Below are positions 24,454 through 32,546 of a DNA stretch of 64,000 nucleotides, piece by piece. Source of the stretch: Leucobacter viscericola (GTDB lineage Bacteria > Actinomycetota > Actinomycetes > Actinomycetales > Microbacteriaceae); contig NZ_CP049863.1 of assembly GCF_011299575.1 (NCBI RefSeq), positions 3,348,001 to 3,412,000 on the forward strand. Reading direction: 5' to 3'. How positions within the stretch are numbered: the stretch's first letter is position 1; each line of letters begins with the position of its first letter. Both the position numbers and the translations under genes were made by a program. A model generated the notes under the pieces. It worked only from the letters and a program-made list of their open reading frames with translations. It did no database searches and was not told the origin of the DNA.

Positions 24454-25407
24454 ATGCGCGCTGTCGTCGCACTCGGAGGAAATGCACTCGCCAAACGTGG
24501 CGAGCCCATGACTGCCGACTACCTGCGTAAGAACGTGCGCGAGGCCTGCACCGCGCTCGCGCAGTTCGCCACCGAAAACGAGGTTGTCATCACCCACGGC
24601 AACGGCCCGCAGGTTGGACTGCTCGCGCTGCAGAATCTGGCCTACCAGGATGTCGCGGCCTACCCCCTCGATATCCTCGGCGCCGAGACGCAGGGCATGA
24701 TCGGCTACGTTGTGCAGCAGGAGCTCTCGAACGCACTCGGCGGCAAACGAGAGGTGACAGCGATCCTCACCACAACCGTGGTTGACGAATACGATCCGGC
24801 TTTCGACCGCCCCACCAAACTCATCGGCCCACAGTACTCGGCGCACGACGCGGCCGAAGCCGCGGCCGAGTACCGCTGGACCATCGCTAAAGACGGCGAC
24901 GCCTTCCGTCGTGTCGTTCCCTCACCCGTTCCGCAGTCAATCGTGCAGGCACCACTCGTGAGTCGTCTGCTCGAGGCGGGCAGCCTTGTTGTCTGCGTTG
25001 GCGGCGGCGGTGTTCCCGTGAAAGAAGAGGGATCGGGGCGGCGCGTTGGTGTGCAGGCCGTTGTTGACAAAGACGCGGCGAGTGCCGCGCTTGCCGCCGA
25101 CATCAAAGCCGACATGCTCATCATGCTCACCGACGGCGACTTTGTGAGTGAGAACTGGGGCACCCCCGAGCAGCGTGACATTCTCACCGCTTCCGCCGAT
25201 GCGATCTCGCAGATCCCCTTCGCTGAGGGATCGATGCAGCCGAAGGTTGATGCCGCGATTCGCGTGGCGCGGGCCGGTGGCCGAGTGCTTATTGGGCCAC
25301 TCGACCGGCTCGACGACCTGCTTGCGCGCCGGATCGGCACGGAAATTGTGCCGCAGCTTGACGAGGGTATTCGCTACGCGAAGCAACCCGTCAAAAAGAC
25401 CGCATAG
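24454..25407 (+). CDS. arcC: Carbamate kinase (AllK/ArcC type)
   Basis: A 317-residue amino-acid-kinase-fold enzyme that makes ATP from carbamoyl phosphate and ADP. The N-terminal VVALGGNALAKRGEP and THGNGPQVGLLALQ are typical. EYDPAF, VGGGGVPVKEE, VDKDAASAALAADIKADMLIMLTDGD and the C-terminal GPLDRLDDLL agree with the family. The ATG has GAGGAGG 7-13 nt upstream. Its position next to FdrA, DUF1116 and DUF2877 points to the catabolic carbamate kinase of the oxamate pathway rather than the arginine deiminase route, since no arcA or arcB is near. The start and length are standard. Confidence 0.95.
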   Translation: MRAVVALGGNALAKRGEPMTADYLRKNVREACTALAQFATENEVVITHGNGPQVGLLALQNLAYQDVAAYPLDILGAETQGMIGYVVQQELSNALGGKREVTAILTTTVVDEYDPAFDRPTKLIGPQYSAHDAAEAAAEYRWTIAKDGDAFRRVVPSPVPQSIVQAPLVSRLLEAGSLVVCVGGGGVPVKEEGSGRRVGVQAVVDKDAASAALAADIKADMLIMLTDGDFVSENWGTPEQRDILTASADAISQIPFAEGSMQPKVDAAIRVARAGGRVLIGPLDRLDDLLARRIGTEIVPQLDEGIRYAKQPVKKTA

Positions 25408-25411
25408 CGTC

Positions 25412-26386
25412 ATGTTTGAGAACCCGTCAAGAACTCGCCCGGTTGTGGCCGACGAGATCTGGCGGCCCGTATTAGCTGAGGCGGCTCAGCAGGCCATTCA
25501 CACGACGGTTCATAGCGCATTTGATCACGCGGTAAACATCGTTGTCGACGGTGAGCTGCTCACCCTGCTCGCGAGCACCGGGCGGCCGCAACCGGGAGCC
25601 ATGATTACCTCTCAGAGGCATTTCGTGGGCGTACGCGCGGGGGAGGCCGTCGCTCTTCGCGAACATGCGGTCGTGCTCGGGAACGCCGGTAGCTCAGCGC
25701 TGGCGGTGGACGTGCACGGGATCACGTACTTTACCTGTCGCGTCGAACCGCTCACCGCGAGCGCGCTCGAAACTCGGGATCCGTTTGACGACGGAGAACC
25801 TCCCTACAGCATTGATCCTCCGGGAGCGTTCACCCCAAACCCCTCTCAGCTCCCGTTCGATCGCGCCGTCGCTGTTCGGCTCCAACACGCGAGATCGGCA
25901 TTTTCCCTCGCCCTCGCCGGGCAGCTCTCCCAACGCCCCACCTCCCCTCTCAACAGCCTGCGCCGGGCCATCGCCGATCTCATCGGTTTGGGGATAGGTC
26001 TCACCCCGTCTGGTGATGACTATCTCGTTGGTGCACTCGCGACACTCTCCCTGCACCCCGACTCAGCAGATGCGCGACTCGCAGTCGCCGTGTGCCTGAG
26101 CGACCTCCTGCTTGGCTCCGATGGTGCTGGACGCACCACGGATATCAGTCGACACTTTCTTATCGCGGCCTGCAAGCGCTCATTCCACCATGACCTTGCC
26201 GCGGCGGGCCGTGCTCTGCTCGAACATGATGCGAGGGCGATCTCTGAGACGTTTGCAGCCACTGCGGCAATCGGATCAACCTCGGGCTCAGACGCGCTCA
26301 CCGGCCTCGTTGATGCCCACAATCTTTTACTTCGACCCATCCCAGGGCAATTGCCCGCGAACCTGAAAGTGAATACCCATGACTGA
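25412..26386 (+). CDS. DUF2877 protein (YlbF/AllH-like)
   Basis: A 324-residue protein of the DUF2877 family, recognised by the signature LIGLGIGLTPSGDDYLVGALATLSL near residue 190. E. coli YlbF (AllH) of this family is the third subunit of oxamate transcarbamylase, together with FdrA and YlbE. The gene starts at ATG 25412, 4 nt after the carbamate kinase stop. The frame is open further upstream inside arcC, but that is a shadow. The 3' end overlaps the ankyrin gene by 8 nt, so arcC, this gene and the ankyrin gene are tightly coupled. Confidence 0.85.
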   Translation: MFENPSRTRPVVADEIWRPVLAEAAQQAIHTTVHSAFDHAVNIVVDGELLTLLASTGRPQPGAMITSQRHFVGVRAGEAVALREHAVVLGNAGSSALAVDVHGITYFTCRVEPLTASALETRDPFDDGEPPYSIDPPGAFTPNPSQLPFDRAVAVRLQHARSAFSLALAGQLSQRPTSPLNSLRRAIADLIGLGIGLTPSGDDYLVGALATLSLHPDSADARLAVAVCLSDLLLGSDGAGRTTDISRHFLIAACKRSFHHDLAAAGRALLEHDARAISETFAATAAIGSTSGSDALTGLVDAHNLLLRPIPGQLPANLKVNTHD

Positions 26387-26981
26387 AACCCTGTGGCCCG
26401 AGCTTGTCGCAACCGCCTCCGCCGACGAAGTGCGTGCGGCGATCGCAGCCGGCGCCGATCCCAGCGCAACGGCGACGACCGAGCAGCAGCGATCCTCTGC
26501 CGCCCTGATCGCGGCGCGCGCCCGCAACTTCGACGCTCTCGATGCGTTGATCGAGGCGGGTGCAGACATCAACGCGCAGAACCGCGTCAAACTCAACCCG
26601 TTTTTGTGGGCGTGCATTAACGACGACATTGAAGTCGCCCGTCACATGGTCGCCGCGGGCGCCGACATTGAGCGGAGAACCCGGTTCGACGGCTACGGGA
26701 TCCACCCAACCTCTGAGAAGGGGTATGTCGAGCTAACGCGCTACCTCGCAACGCTGCCCGACATGAACGTGAACTACACAAATCTCTGCGGGTGGACTCC
26801 ACTGCTAGAGGCCATCATTTTGCGGGAGGGCGATGCGGCCCAGCAAGAGATCGTACAGATATTGCTCGACGCCGGAGCTGACCCGAAGATGGTCGACCAG
26901 TGGGGCGTCTCACCACTGCAGCACGCGGAGAAGCTCGGATTTACCGAGATCGCCGCGCAGCTGCGAGAGGCCGGCGCCTAG
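26379..26981 (+). CDS. Ankyrin-repeat protein
   Basis: A 200-residue cytoplasmic protein made almost entirely of ankyrin repeats. Repeats include SSAALIAARARNFDALDAL, NPFLWACINDDIEVARHMVA, a degenerate HPTSEKGYVELTRYL, GWTPLLEAIILREGDAAQQE and VSPLQHAEKLGFTEIA. Ankyrin repeats bind proteins or oligomerise and have no catalytic role by themselves. The gene overlaps the DUF2877 gene and precedes the NCS1 permease, so it may organise the carbamoyl-transfer complex or link it with the deaminase. That is inference. No signal peptide or membrane segment is visible. Confidence 0.85.
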   Translation: MTETLWPELVATASADEVRAAIAAGADPSATATTEQQRSSAALIAARARNFDALDALIEAGADINAQNRVKLNPFLWACINDDIEVARHMVAAGADIERRTRFDGYGIHPTSEKGYVELTRYLATLPDMNVNYTNLCGWTPLLEAIILREGDAAQQEIVQILLDAGADPKMVDQWGVSPLQHAEKLGFTEIAAQLREAGA

Positions 26982-27069
26982 CTCTGAGAGCTGGGTCGGC
27001 CGCCAAAGCCGCGAACGTGCCCCTCAGGCGGGCAGGGCACGGTCGTAGCACTCCCCAGGACCCGCCACC

Positions 27070-28611
27070 ATGCGCCCAGCGCAGAAAGCGAACGCCACAA
27101 TGACAGACACAGAAACCCGAGGTCTGATTGACCCGGGCGCCGAAGCCGTCGAGCAATACCGCTCGCGCGGCTACGTTGATGATGTGCTGCCGATCCGCCC
27201 CATGGATCGCACCTGGAAAGTGCCGCAGTTTATTACCGTGTGGATGGGACCAATCCACAACATTCTGAGCTACTTCACCGTGATGACGTTCTTCGCTCTC
27301 GGGCTGAACGCGTGGCAGGTGGTTGGCGCGATCCTGACCGCCGCCGTGATCGTTTCGGTGGGGTATGTGCTGAACGGGCAGGCTGCCGCAAAGTACGGGG
27401 TGCCGTTTGCAATGCAGGTGCGTGAGGCGTTTGGTCACAAGGGCGCACTGATCCCGACCTGGATTCGCGGCATCATTGCGGGCTTCATGTTCTTCGGAAT
27501 CACCAGTGTCTCGTCTGCGCAGGCCTTTGACGTCGTGTTTGACACGATCTTCCCGGGATTCCTGCAGATTGGTGGCGGCGCCGAGTTCCTCGGGCTGCCG
27601 ATTCCGACCCTGATTTCTTACGTCATCACCTGGGTGATTACGGTCGGTCTGTTCCTCGCCGGGCAGAAATTTCTCGGTAAGTTCAGCACCTGGGCAAACC
27701 CCGTCGTGTACGTGCTCGTTGTCATTGCCGTGGTGCTTGCCGTGATTAACGCAGGCGGCCTTGGCGAGACCTTCTCGGTGCGTGTGGTTGATAGCCCGGT
27801 GACTCCGATCATCTTCATCACCTGCGTCTCAATGCTGGTCTCGAACTGGGCAGGCCCGATCGTGAACACGGGAGACTACACTCGCAACGCGAAGTCGCTG
27901 CGAGCGCCCGCCATCGGATTCCCGATTGGTGTCATCGGATCGTATCTGCTGTTCGCGCTGGTCGCGGTCTCGTTTGTGGCATCGCTGCAGGTGGCGACAA
28001 ACGGCAACTTCGACATCAACCGCCCGGGTGTGTTTGTTGAGGCGATCAACTCGATCGGCAACCCGTTTGTGGTCGTGGTGTTGATTATCGCGATGAACGT
28101 GGGAGCTGTTGCGTTTGTGGTGTTCGGAAACATGCTGCCAGCTGGCCTGCAGTTGGCCGCACAGTTGCCGAAGTTCTTTACGGTGAAGCGCGGTGCTCTG
28201 CTGACCGCGGTGATTGGCACACTGATTCTGCCGTGGCAGTTTGTTGAGAACACCAACATGCTGTTCCTGTTCTACTCGATTATCGGGTCGCTGTTCGGGC
28301 CCATCGTCGGCATCATGCTGTCCTCGTACTTCATCGAGCGCCGTCGCCGAGTAGACATCCCCGGCATCTACGCGGACTACCGCGGGGGCGAGCGCGGATC
28401 CCTCCCCGCTTACAACTGGCGTGCGATCGCGGTACTGGCGATCAGCTTTGTGCTCACCATGAGTGGACGTTTGCCCGGGGTGTCGTCCATTGAGTTCTTC
28501 GCTCAGGTCAACAACCTGGCGTTCTTCTCTGGCCTCATCATCGGCTTTGTGGGCTACACCCTCACGCTGCTTGCCGGGCGCCGGAATGCAATCCCCACCT
28601 CTAGCATCTAG
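27070..28611 (+). CDS. NCS1 nucleobase/ureide:cation symporter
   Basis: A 513-residue transporter of the NCS1 (cytosine/allantoin/uracil) family with 12 membrane segments. VWMGPIHNILSYFTVMTFFALGLNAWQ is the first helix pair. NWAGPIVNTGDYTRNAK is the conserved NCS1 motif, with the substrate/cation-site residues, in the central helices. It should take up a purine, pyrimidine or ureide. It precedes the guanine-deaminase-like gene by 16 nt and follows the FdrA-type cluster, consistent with nucleobase scavenging for nitrogen. The start may be ATG 27070 or ATG 27100. Neither has a strong ribosome binding site. Confidence 0.88.
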   Translation: MRPAQKANATMTDTETRGLIDPGAEAVEQYRSRGYVDDVLPIRPMDRTWKVPQFITVWMGPIHNILSYFTVMTFFALGLNAWQVVGAILTAAVIVSVGYVLNGQAAAKYGVPFAMQVREAFGHKGALIPTWIRGIIAGFMFFGITSVSSAQAFDVVFDTIFPGFLQIGGGAEFLGLPIPTLISYVITWVITVGLFLAGQKFLGKFSTWANPVVYVLVVIAVVLAVINAGGLGETFSVRVVDSPVTPIIFITCVSMLVSNWAGPIVNTGDYTRNAKSLRAPAIGFPIGVIGSYLLFALVAVSFVASLQVATNGNFDINRPGVFVEAINSIGNPFVVVVLIIAMNVGAVAFVVFGNMLPAGLQLAAQLPKFFTVKRGALLTAVIGTLILPWQFVENTNMLFLFYSIIGSLFGPIVGIMLSSYFIERRRRVDIPGIYADYRGGERGSLPAYNWRAIAVLAISFVLTMSGRLPGVSSIEFFAQVNNLAFFSGLIIGFVGYTLTLLAGRRNAIPTSSI

Positions 28612-28627
28612 TAACTAGGAGATCATC

Positions 28628-29086
28628 ATGGACAACTACTTCAAACTCGCCTGTGACGCCACGATCGAGGGCATGCAAGCCGGCACCGGTGGCCCCTTTG
28701 GTGCCACGCTTGTCGACGCCTCCGGAGAGGTGATCGTCGCGGTGGGCAACACCGTGCTGCGCGACACGGATCCCTCCGGTCACGCCGAGATGGTGGCTGT
28801 GCGCGAGGCCTGCGCCAAGCTCAACACGCTCGATCTCGCGGGCACCACCATGTACGCGACCTGCGAGCCGTGCCCCATGTGCGTCGCCGTCATGATGTGG
28901 GCGGGAGTCTCGAAGTGCTTCTTCGCCTCCACCCGTGTCGATGCGGCCGACAACGGGTTCTCGGATCAGCACCTGCGCGACTACCTCGACGGCAGCGATC
29001 CCGCCGCCTTCGACATGGAGCACCTCGACGAGGGCCGTGACGACTGCGCCGAGATTTGGACTGAGTTTCAGCGTCTGAACGCGTAG
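28628..29086 (+). CDS. guaD: Nucleoside/guanine deaminase (GuaD-like)
   Basis: A 152-residue zinc deaminase of the cytidine-deaminase superfamily. The zinc and proton-shuttle motif is DPSGHAEMVAV (His-Ala-Glu). The second half of the zinc site is ATCEPCPMCVAVMMW. TGGPFGATLVD, KCFFASTRVDAADNGFSDQ and the domain-swapped-like C-terminus match the GuaD branch, including the Bacillus subtilis enzyme, which deaminates guanine to xanthine. Cytosine or other nucleobases are possible substrates. AGGAG precedes the ATG, 16 nt after the permease stop. The pair makes a purine-uptake and entry step for the cluster. Confidence 0.82.
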   Translation: MDNYFKLACDATIEGMQAGTGGPFGATLVDASGEVIVAVGNTVLRDTDPSGHAEMVAVREACAKLNTLDLAGTTMYATCEPCPMCVAVMMWAGVSKCFFASTRVDAADNGFSDQHLRDYLDGSDPAAFDMEHLDEGRDDCAEIWTEFQRLNA

Positions 29087-29131
29087 CGCTGTCGGGCCTG
29101 GTTCGGCTCGGCATTGCGTCTAAAGTGCGCT

Positions 29132-29174
29132 CCAGCGCCGAGCCTGCGGCTGTGAACCGCGGGCTCGGCGCTGG
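29132..29174. terminator. Hairpin with 13-bp perfect stem
   Basis: CCAGCGCCGAGCC pairs with GGCTCGGCGCTGG, with an inner GCGG/CCGC helix. It lies between the converging deaminase and helicase genes. No U tract is present, but the stem is strong enough for an actinobacterial terminator. Confidence 0.65.
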
Positions 29175-29211
29175 GGTGCGGGCTCGGTGGGCAGCTTGCC
29201 GCGCAGATCAG

Positions 29212-29254
29212 AAACGGCCCGCAACCTCACCAGATTGGTGGGTTGCGGGCCGTT
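29212..29254. terminator. Bidirectional intrinsic terminator
   Basis: AAACGGCCCGCAACC (29212-29226) pairs with GGTTGCGGGCCGTTT (29240-29254). The T-rich ends on both strands fit a two-way terminator between the deaminase and DEAD-box helicase genes. Confidence 0.85.
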
Positions 29255-29267
29255 TGTGCGTGTGTTG

Positions 29268-30866
29268 CTAGCTGTTGGTCGAGTAGACGGTGCTGGATCC
29301 GCCTCCGCTCGCGCGACGGCCGGTGCGGCGCTGGCCGCCCTGCTGGCCGCCGGAGCCGCCCTGGCCACCGCGGGTTTGGCCGGATCCTGAGCCCTGACCG
29401 TTACGGCTCTGGCCGGATCCGGAACCTTGACCGCGACCCGAGCCCTGACCGCGCCCGGAGCCCTGACCGCGCCCGGAGCCCTGACCCCGACTCTGGCCGC
29501 CCTGGCTCTGATTGTCTGATCCACCGCGGCCGCCGCGCGAGCGCTTGCGCTTTGCGTTAGCGCCCTGGCTGCGACCCTCACCCTGGGGTGCATGGCCCGC
29601 AGCGCGCTGCTGAGCGTTCTGGTTAGCGGCACGCTTGCGCTCGATCTCCTTGGGATCGAGGCGCGGCGCCACCTCGCCAATAAGCGCGAGCACCTCCGGG
29701 TCGATGTTCGCCGCGTTCGGGTTCACGTGACGGGGTGTGACCTTGATTTTGGCCTGGCGCAGCAGCGACTTCATCTCGCCGCGCTGTTCGGGCAGCACGA
29801 GGGTCACAACGTCACCCTCGTTGCCCGCGCGGGCGGTGCGGCCGGAGCGGTGCAGGTATGCCTTGTGCTCGACCGGGGGATCGATGTGCACGACCAGGTC
29901 CACACCGTCGACGTGCACGCCACGGGCAGCAACGTCGGTCGCAACGAGCACGCGCGCTTCGCCACTGACGAACTCGGCGAGGTTGCGGTCGCGCGCATTC
30001 TGCGAGAGGTTGCCCTGCAGCTCCACCGCGGGGATGCCCTGTGCGGTCAGCTGCTTGGCAAGACGCTTCGCCTGGTGCTTCATGCGCGTGAAGAAGATGC
30101 GGCGGGCGGTGCCGCTCGCGAGCGCCTCGATGAGTGCGTCCTTGTCGGACTTGCCCGAGACCTCAAACACGTGGTGCGTGAGCTGGGGCACGGGGGACTC
30201 TGCCGAATCGACCGAGTGCATGATCGGATCGTGCAGGTACTTCTTGACGATGTTGTCTACGCCGTTGTCGAGTGTGGCGCTGAACAGCAGGCGCTGGCCG
30301 CGCTGCGGGGTCTTGTTGAGAATGCGGGTGACGACGGGCAGAAAGCCCATGTCGGCCATGTGGTCGGCCTCGTCGAGCACGGTAATTTCGACCGAGCCTA
30401 GGTCAACGATGCCCTGCTTCATGAGGTCATCGAGGCGGCCCGGAGCGGCAACGACGATATCGACGCCGCGCTCAAGCACCTCTTCCTGGCGGCGCTGCGA
30501 GACGCCCCCGAAGATGGTCGTGACGCGTACGCCAACTGGATCAGCCAGAAACTTGATGGTCTCCGCGATCTGCGTGACGAGCTCACGAGTCGGGGCGAGC
30601 ACGATGGCCCGCGGCTTGTTCGGACGACGCTTCTGCGCCACGTTCTCGGCGAGGTTTGCAACGAGCGGGATCCCGAACGCAATGGTCTTGCCTGATCCCG
30701 TGCGTCCGCGGCCGAGCACGTCGCGGCCAGCGAGTGTGTCGGGCAGGGTGTCGCGCTGGATCGGAAACGGTGCAGACTTGCCATTTTTGGCGAGTGCGTC
30801 TGCGAGGGGTGCGGGAACGCCGAGATCCAGGAAGGAGGGCGTTGCTGGAGTGGTCTGTTCGGTCAC
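29268..30866 (-). CDS. DEAD-box RNA helicase with glycine-rich tail (RhlE-like)
   Basis: A 532-residue ATP-dependent RNA helicase. Motif I is GRTGSGKTIA, followed by PTRELVTQI, motif II DEADHMADM, motif III SATL in RLLFSATLDNG, and the C-terminal VATDVAARGVHVDGVDLV and HRSGRTARAGNEGDVV motifs of the second RecA domain. The last roughly 125 residues are low-complexity Gly/Ser/Gln/Arg repeats (about QGSGRG), typical of RNA-binding tails of cold-shock or ribosome-assembly helicases. The start is GTG 30866, with AAAGG upstream. Within the tail the coding DNA is an 18-nt tandem repeat, which is prone to length change. Confidence 0.93.
   Translation of the reverse strand: MTEQTTPATPSFLDLGVPAPLADALAKNGKSAPFPIQRDTLPDTLAGRDVLGRGRTGSGKTIAFGIPLVANLAENVAQKRRPNKPRAIVLAPTRELVTQIAETIKFLADPVGVRVTTIFGGVSQRRQEEVLERGVDIVVAAPGRLDDLMKQGIVDLGSVEITVLDEADHMADMGFLPVVTRILNKTPQRGQRLLFSATLDNGVDNIVKKYLHDPIMHSVDSAESPVPQLTHHVFEVSGKSDKDALIEALASGTARRIFFTRMKHQAKRLAKQLTAQGIPAVELQGNLSQNARDRNLAEFVSGEARVLVATDVAARGVHVDGVDLVVHIDPPVEHKAYLHRSGRTARAGNEGDVVTLVLPEQRGEMKSLLRQAKIKVTPRHVNPNAANIDPEVLALIGEVAPRLDPKEIERKRAANQNAQQRAAGHAPQGEGRSQGANAKRKRSRGGRGGSDNQSQGGQSRGQGSGRGQGSGRGQGSGRGQGSGSGQSRNGQGSGSGQTRGGQGGSGGQQGGQRRTGRRASGGGSSTVYSTNS
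29413..29484. repeat. 18-nt in-frame tandem repeat in helicase tail
   Basis: Four consecutive units of 18 nt. The last three are near-identical (29431-29448, 29449-29466 and 29467-29484) and the first is diverged. Each encodes six residues of the Gly-Ser-Arg-Gln tail, so unit gain or loss keeps the frame. Confidence 0.8.
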
Positions 30867-31225
30867 TGGGACCTTTCATGCTTGAGCAGCCGACGGTGCG
30901 CACGCTCGAAATATTCCGAGGATCTGTGACGATCTAGAGAATACGGAACCGCAAACACCGTGCGTCGCTGCAAAATATCGAGTGCGCGGGATCGCGCATC
31001 CGTTCGCCGCGGATCGGGCCGAACGGCGCCCAGGCCTGTGATGCTGGCGGGCGGTGCGGTGAATAGCGACGCGTGGCGTTTTCACGCCAACCGCACCAGC
31101 CTAGCTGGTTTCTCGAATGGGTGGGCTGTGAATCTCCCTGCGGCTTCGAGGCTCGGGATCACCGCCCGATCACCGTGCGGGAAATTTTCGGGGTGCAGCA
31201 CTGTCGTTACAGTACGTGTGTCTGG
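30867..31225. other. Non-coding gap between helicase and GNAT-AAA genes
   Basis: About 360 nt without a convincing gene. It holds the helicase promoter region on the minus side, a TGGCGT-TTTC-ACGCCA hairpin near 31075, and ACTGT-4 nt-ACAGT (31200-31213) just upstream of the next gene's -10, possibly an operator. Open frames in it are arginine-rich shadows. Confidence 0.6.
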
Positions 31226-31231
31226 CATGAT
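31226..31231 (+). promoter_or_regulatory. Extended -10 of GNAT-AAA gene, leaderless
   Basis: TGG directly precedes CATGAT, which ends 6 nt before the ATG at 31238. The TGN extension may compensate for the first-base mismatch. Confidence 0.45.
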
Positions 31232-31237
31232 GCAAAC

Positions 31238-32527
31238 ATGGCACGCATTCACATTCGCGAATTTCACGATGACGATCTCGATGCAGTTGTGCGGCTGTGG
31301 TGGGAGGCGCGCACCTCAGCGGAACAGCCGGTTTACTCGCTCGCAGAGGTCACCGCGTCCTGTCGCGAAGATCACGCGGTTGTCGCGGTGCGGGACGATG
31401 AGATCGTCGCGGCCGCTGTGGGACGTGCGGCGCACGCACAGGGCTGGGTGGTGTTCTTCGGGATCGAGGAGGGCGCTCGTTCAGAGAACGTCTCCGGGGC
31501 CCTGTTCGATGCGCTTGAGCGGCGGATGGCGCCACTCGGGCTGTCGACGCTCTCGGTGCTGATGCCCGAGGGGAGTCGCCTTGAGATGCTGACTTCAAAC
31601 GGGTTTGTCACCCGGCACAGCCTGCGTTATCTGGAACGGCAGATGCCCGTGCAGCGACGTGAACTCGACCTGTTGAAGGACGTGGGCGGACGAGTGCTGC
31701 CGCGCCATCTCTGGGGAAACGTTGCCGGTATGCGGCACGAGAAGCAACTGCTTGAGGAGCGCCTGGTCGCGCCGCTAGCCCAACCCGATCTCGCGGATCG
31801 CTACGGCGTAGTGCCGCCGCGTGCCGTGATGCTGTTTGGGCCTCCCGGAACCGGCAAAACAACGTTTGCCAAAGCCGTGGCTTCTCGCCTTGACTGGCCC
31901 TTCGTTGAGGTGTTCCCCTCGCGTCTGGGCGACGGGGTCACAAGCATGGCCGCATCCCTGCGCGAGACTTTTGAACAGATCGTGCAACTGGAGCACGCGG
32001 TGGTGTTTATCGACGAGGTTGAAGAGATTGCCTCGCAGCGGCGCGGTGATCCGCCCTCTCCCACGCAGGGAGTCACAAACGAGCTACTGAAGATTGTCGC
32101 GGAGTTTCGGGATCGCGAGGGCCTCTTGCTGGTGTGCGCGACGAACTTCGTGCGAGCACTCGACGCGGCGTTCCTACGCCACGGGCGGTTCGACTACGTG
32201 CTGCCGATCGGACTACCCGACGACGAAGCGCGCAACGCGATCTGGCATCGGTATGTGCCCGCCGAGATCGCCCAGGACGTTGACGTGGCGGCACTTGTCG
32301 CGGCCAGCGCAGGCCTCACACCCGCGGACATCGAGTACGCTGCTCGCCGCGCCTCGCAGGATGCGCTCGCACGCGCGCTGCGTGCCGGAGTGCGACAGGA
32401 AGACGACTCGGCGACCGAGCTTGCGACCTCCGACTATCTCGCCGCGCTCGGTGTGACCCGCGCTACGGTCTCGGCCGAAGAACAGGCTGCGTTCCTTGAA
32501 GACATTGAGGCCCTCGCACGATTGTGA
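31238..32527 (+). CDS. GNAT acetyltransferase-AAA+ ATPase fusion
   Basis: A 429-residue two-domain protein. Residues about 1-135 fit a GNAT domain (RIHIREFHDDDLDAVVRLWWEA at the start, GFVTRHSLRYLERQM at the end). Residues about 155-425 form a classical AAA+ module: GNVAGMRHEKQLLEE lead-in, Walker A GPPGTGKTT at about 201-209, Walker B VVFIDEVEEI at about 255-264, sensor 1 in CATNFVRALD, and the second-region-of-homology FLRHGRFDYVLPIGLPD. The usual acetyl-CoA loop (R/Q-x-x-G-x-G/A) is not clear, so the GNAT part may be only a binding fold. The substrate is unknown. It is not a proteasome ATPase, since it lacks that enzyme's coiled-coil and OB domains. Confidence 0.8.
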   Translation: MARIHIREFHDDDLDAVVRLWWEARTSAEQPVYSLAEVTASCREDHAVVAVRDDEIVAAAVGRAAHAQGWVVFFGIEEGARSENVSGALFDALERRMAPLGLSTLSVLMPEGSRLEMLTSNGFVTRHSLRYLERQMPVQRRELDLLKDVGGRVLPRHLWGNVAGMRHEKQLLEERLVAPLAQPDLADRYGVVPPRAVMLFGPPGTGKTTFAKAVASRLDWPFVEVFPSRLGDGVTSMAASLRETFEQIVQLEHAVVFIDEVEEIASQRRGDPPSPTQGVTNELLKIVAEFRDREGLLLVCATNFVRALDAAFLRHGRFDYVLPIGLPDDEARNAIWHRYVPAEIAQDVDVAALVAASAGLTPADIEYAARRASQDALARALRAGVRQEDDSATELATSDYLAALGVTRATVSAEEQAAFLEDIEALARL

Positions 32528-32536
32528 GCGAGGGCC
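32509..32536. terminator. Hairpin across the stop of the GNAT-AAA gene
   Basis: GGCCCTCGC pairs with GCGAGGGCC, a 9-bp perfect stem with a 10-nt loop that holds the stop codon. It separates two converging genes. No U tract is seen. Confidence 0.55.
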
Positions 32537-32546
32537 CGTCTCAAAG

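Noticed and set aside
25148..25411. Upstream extension of the DUF2877 ORF into arcC
   Set aside because: The extension is a frame shadow of carbamate kinase. ATG 25412, 4 nt after the arcC stop, gives the family-type N-terminus.
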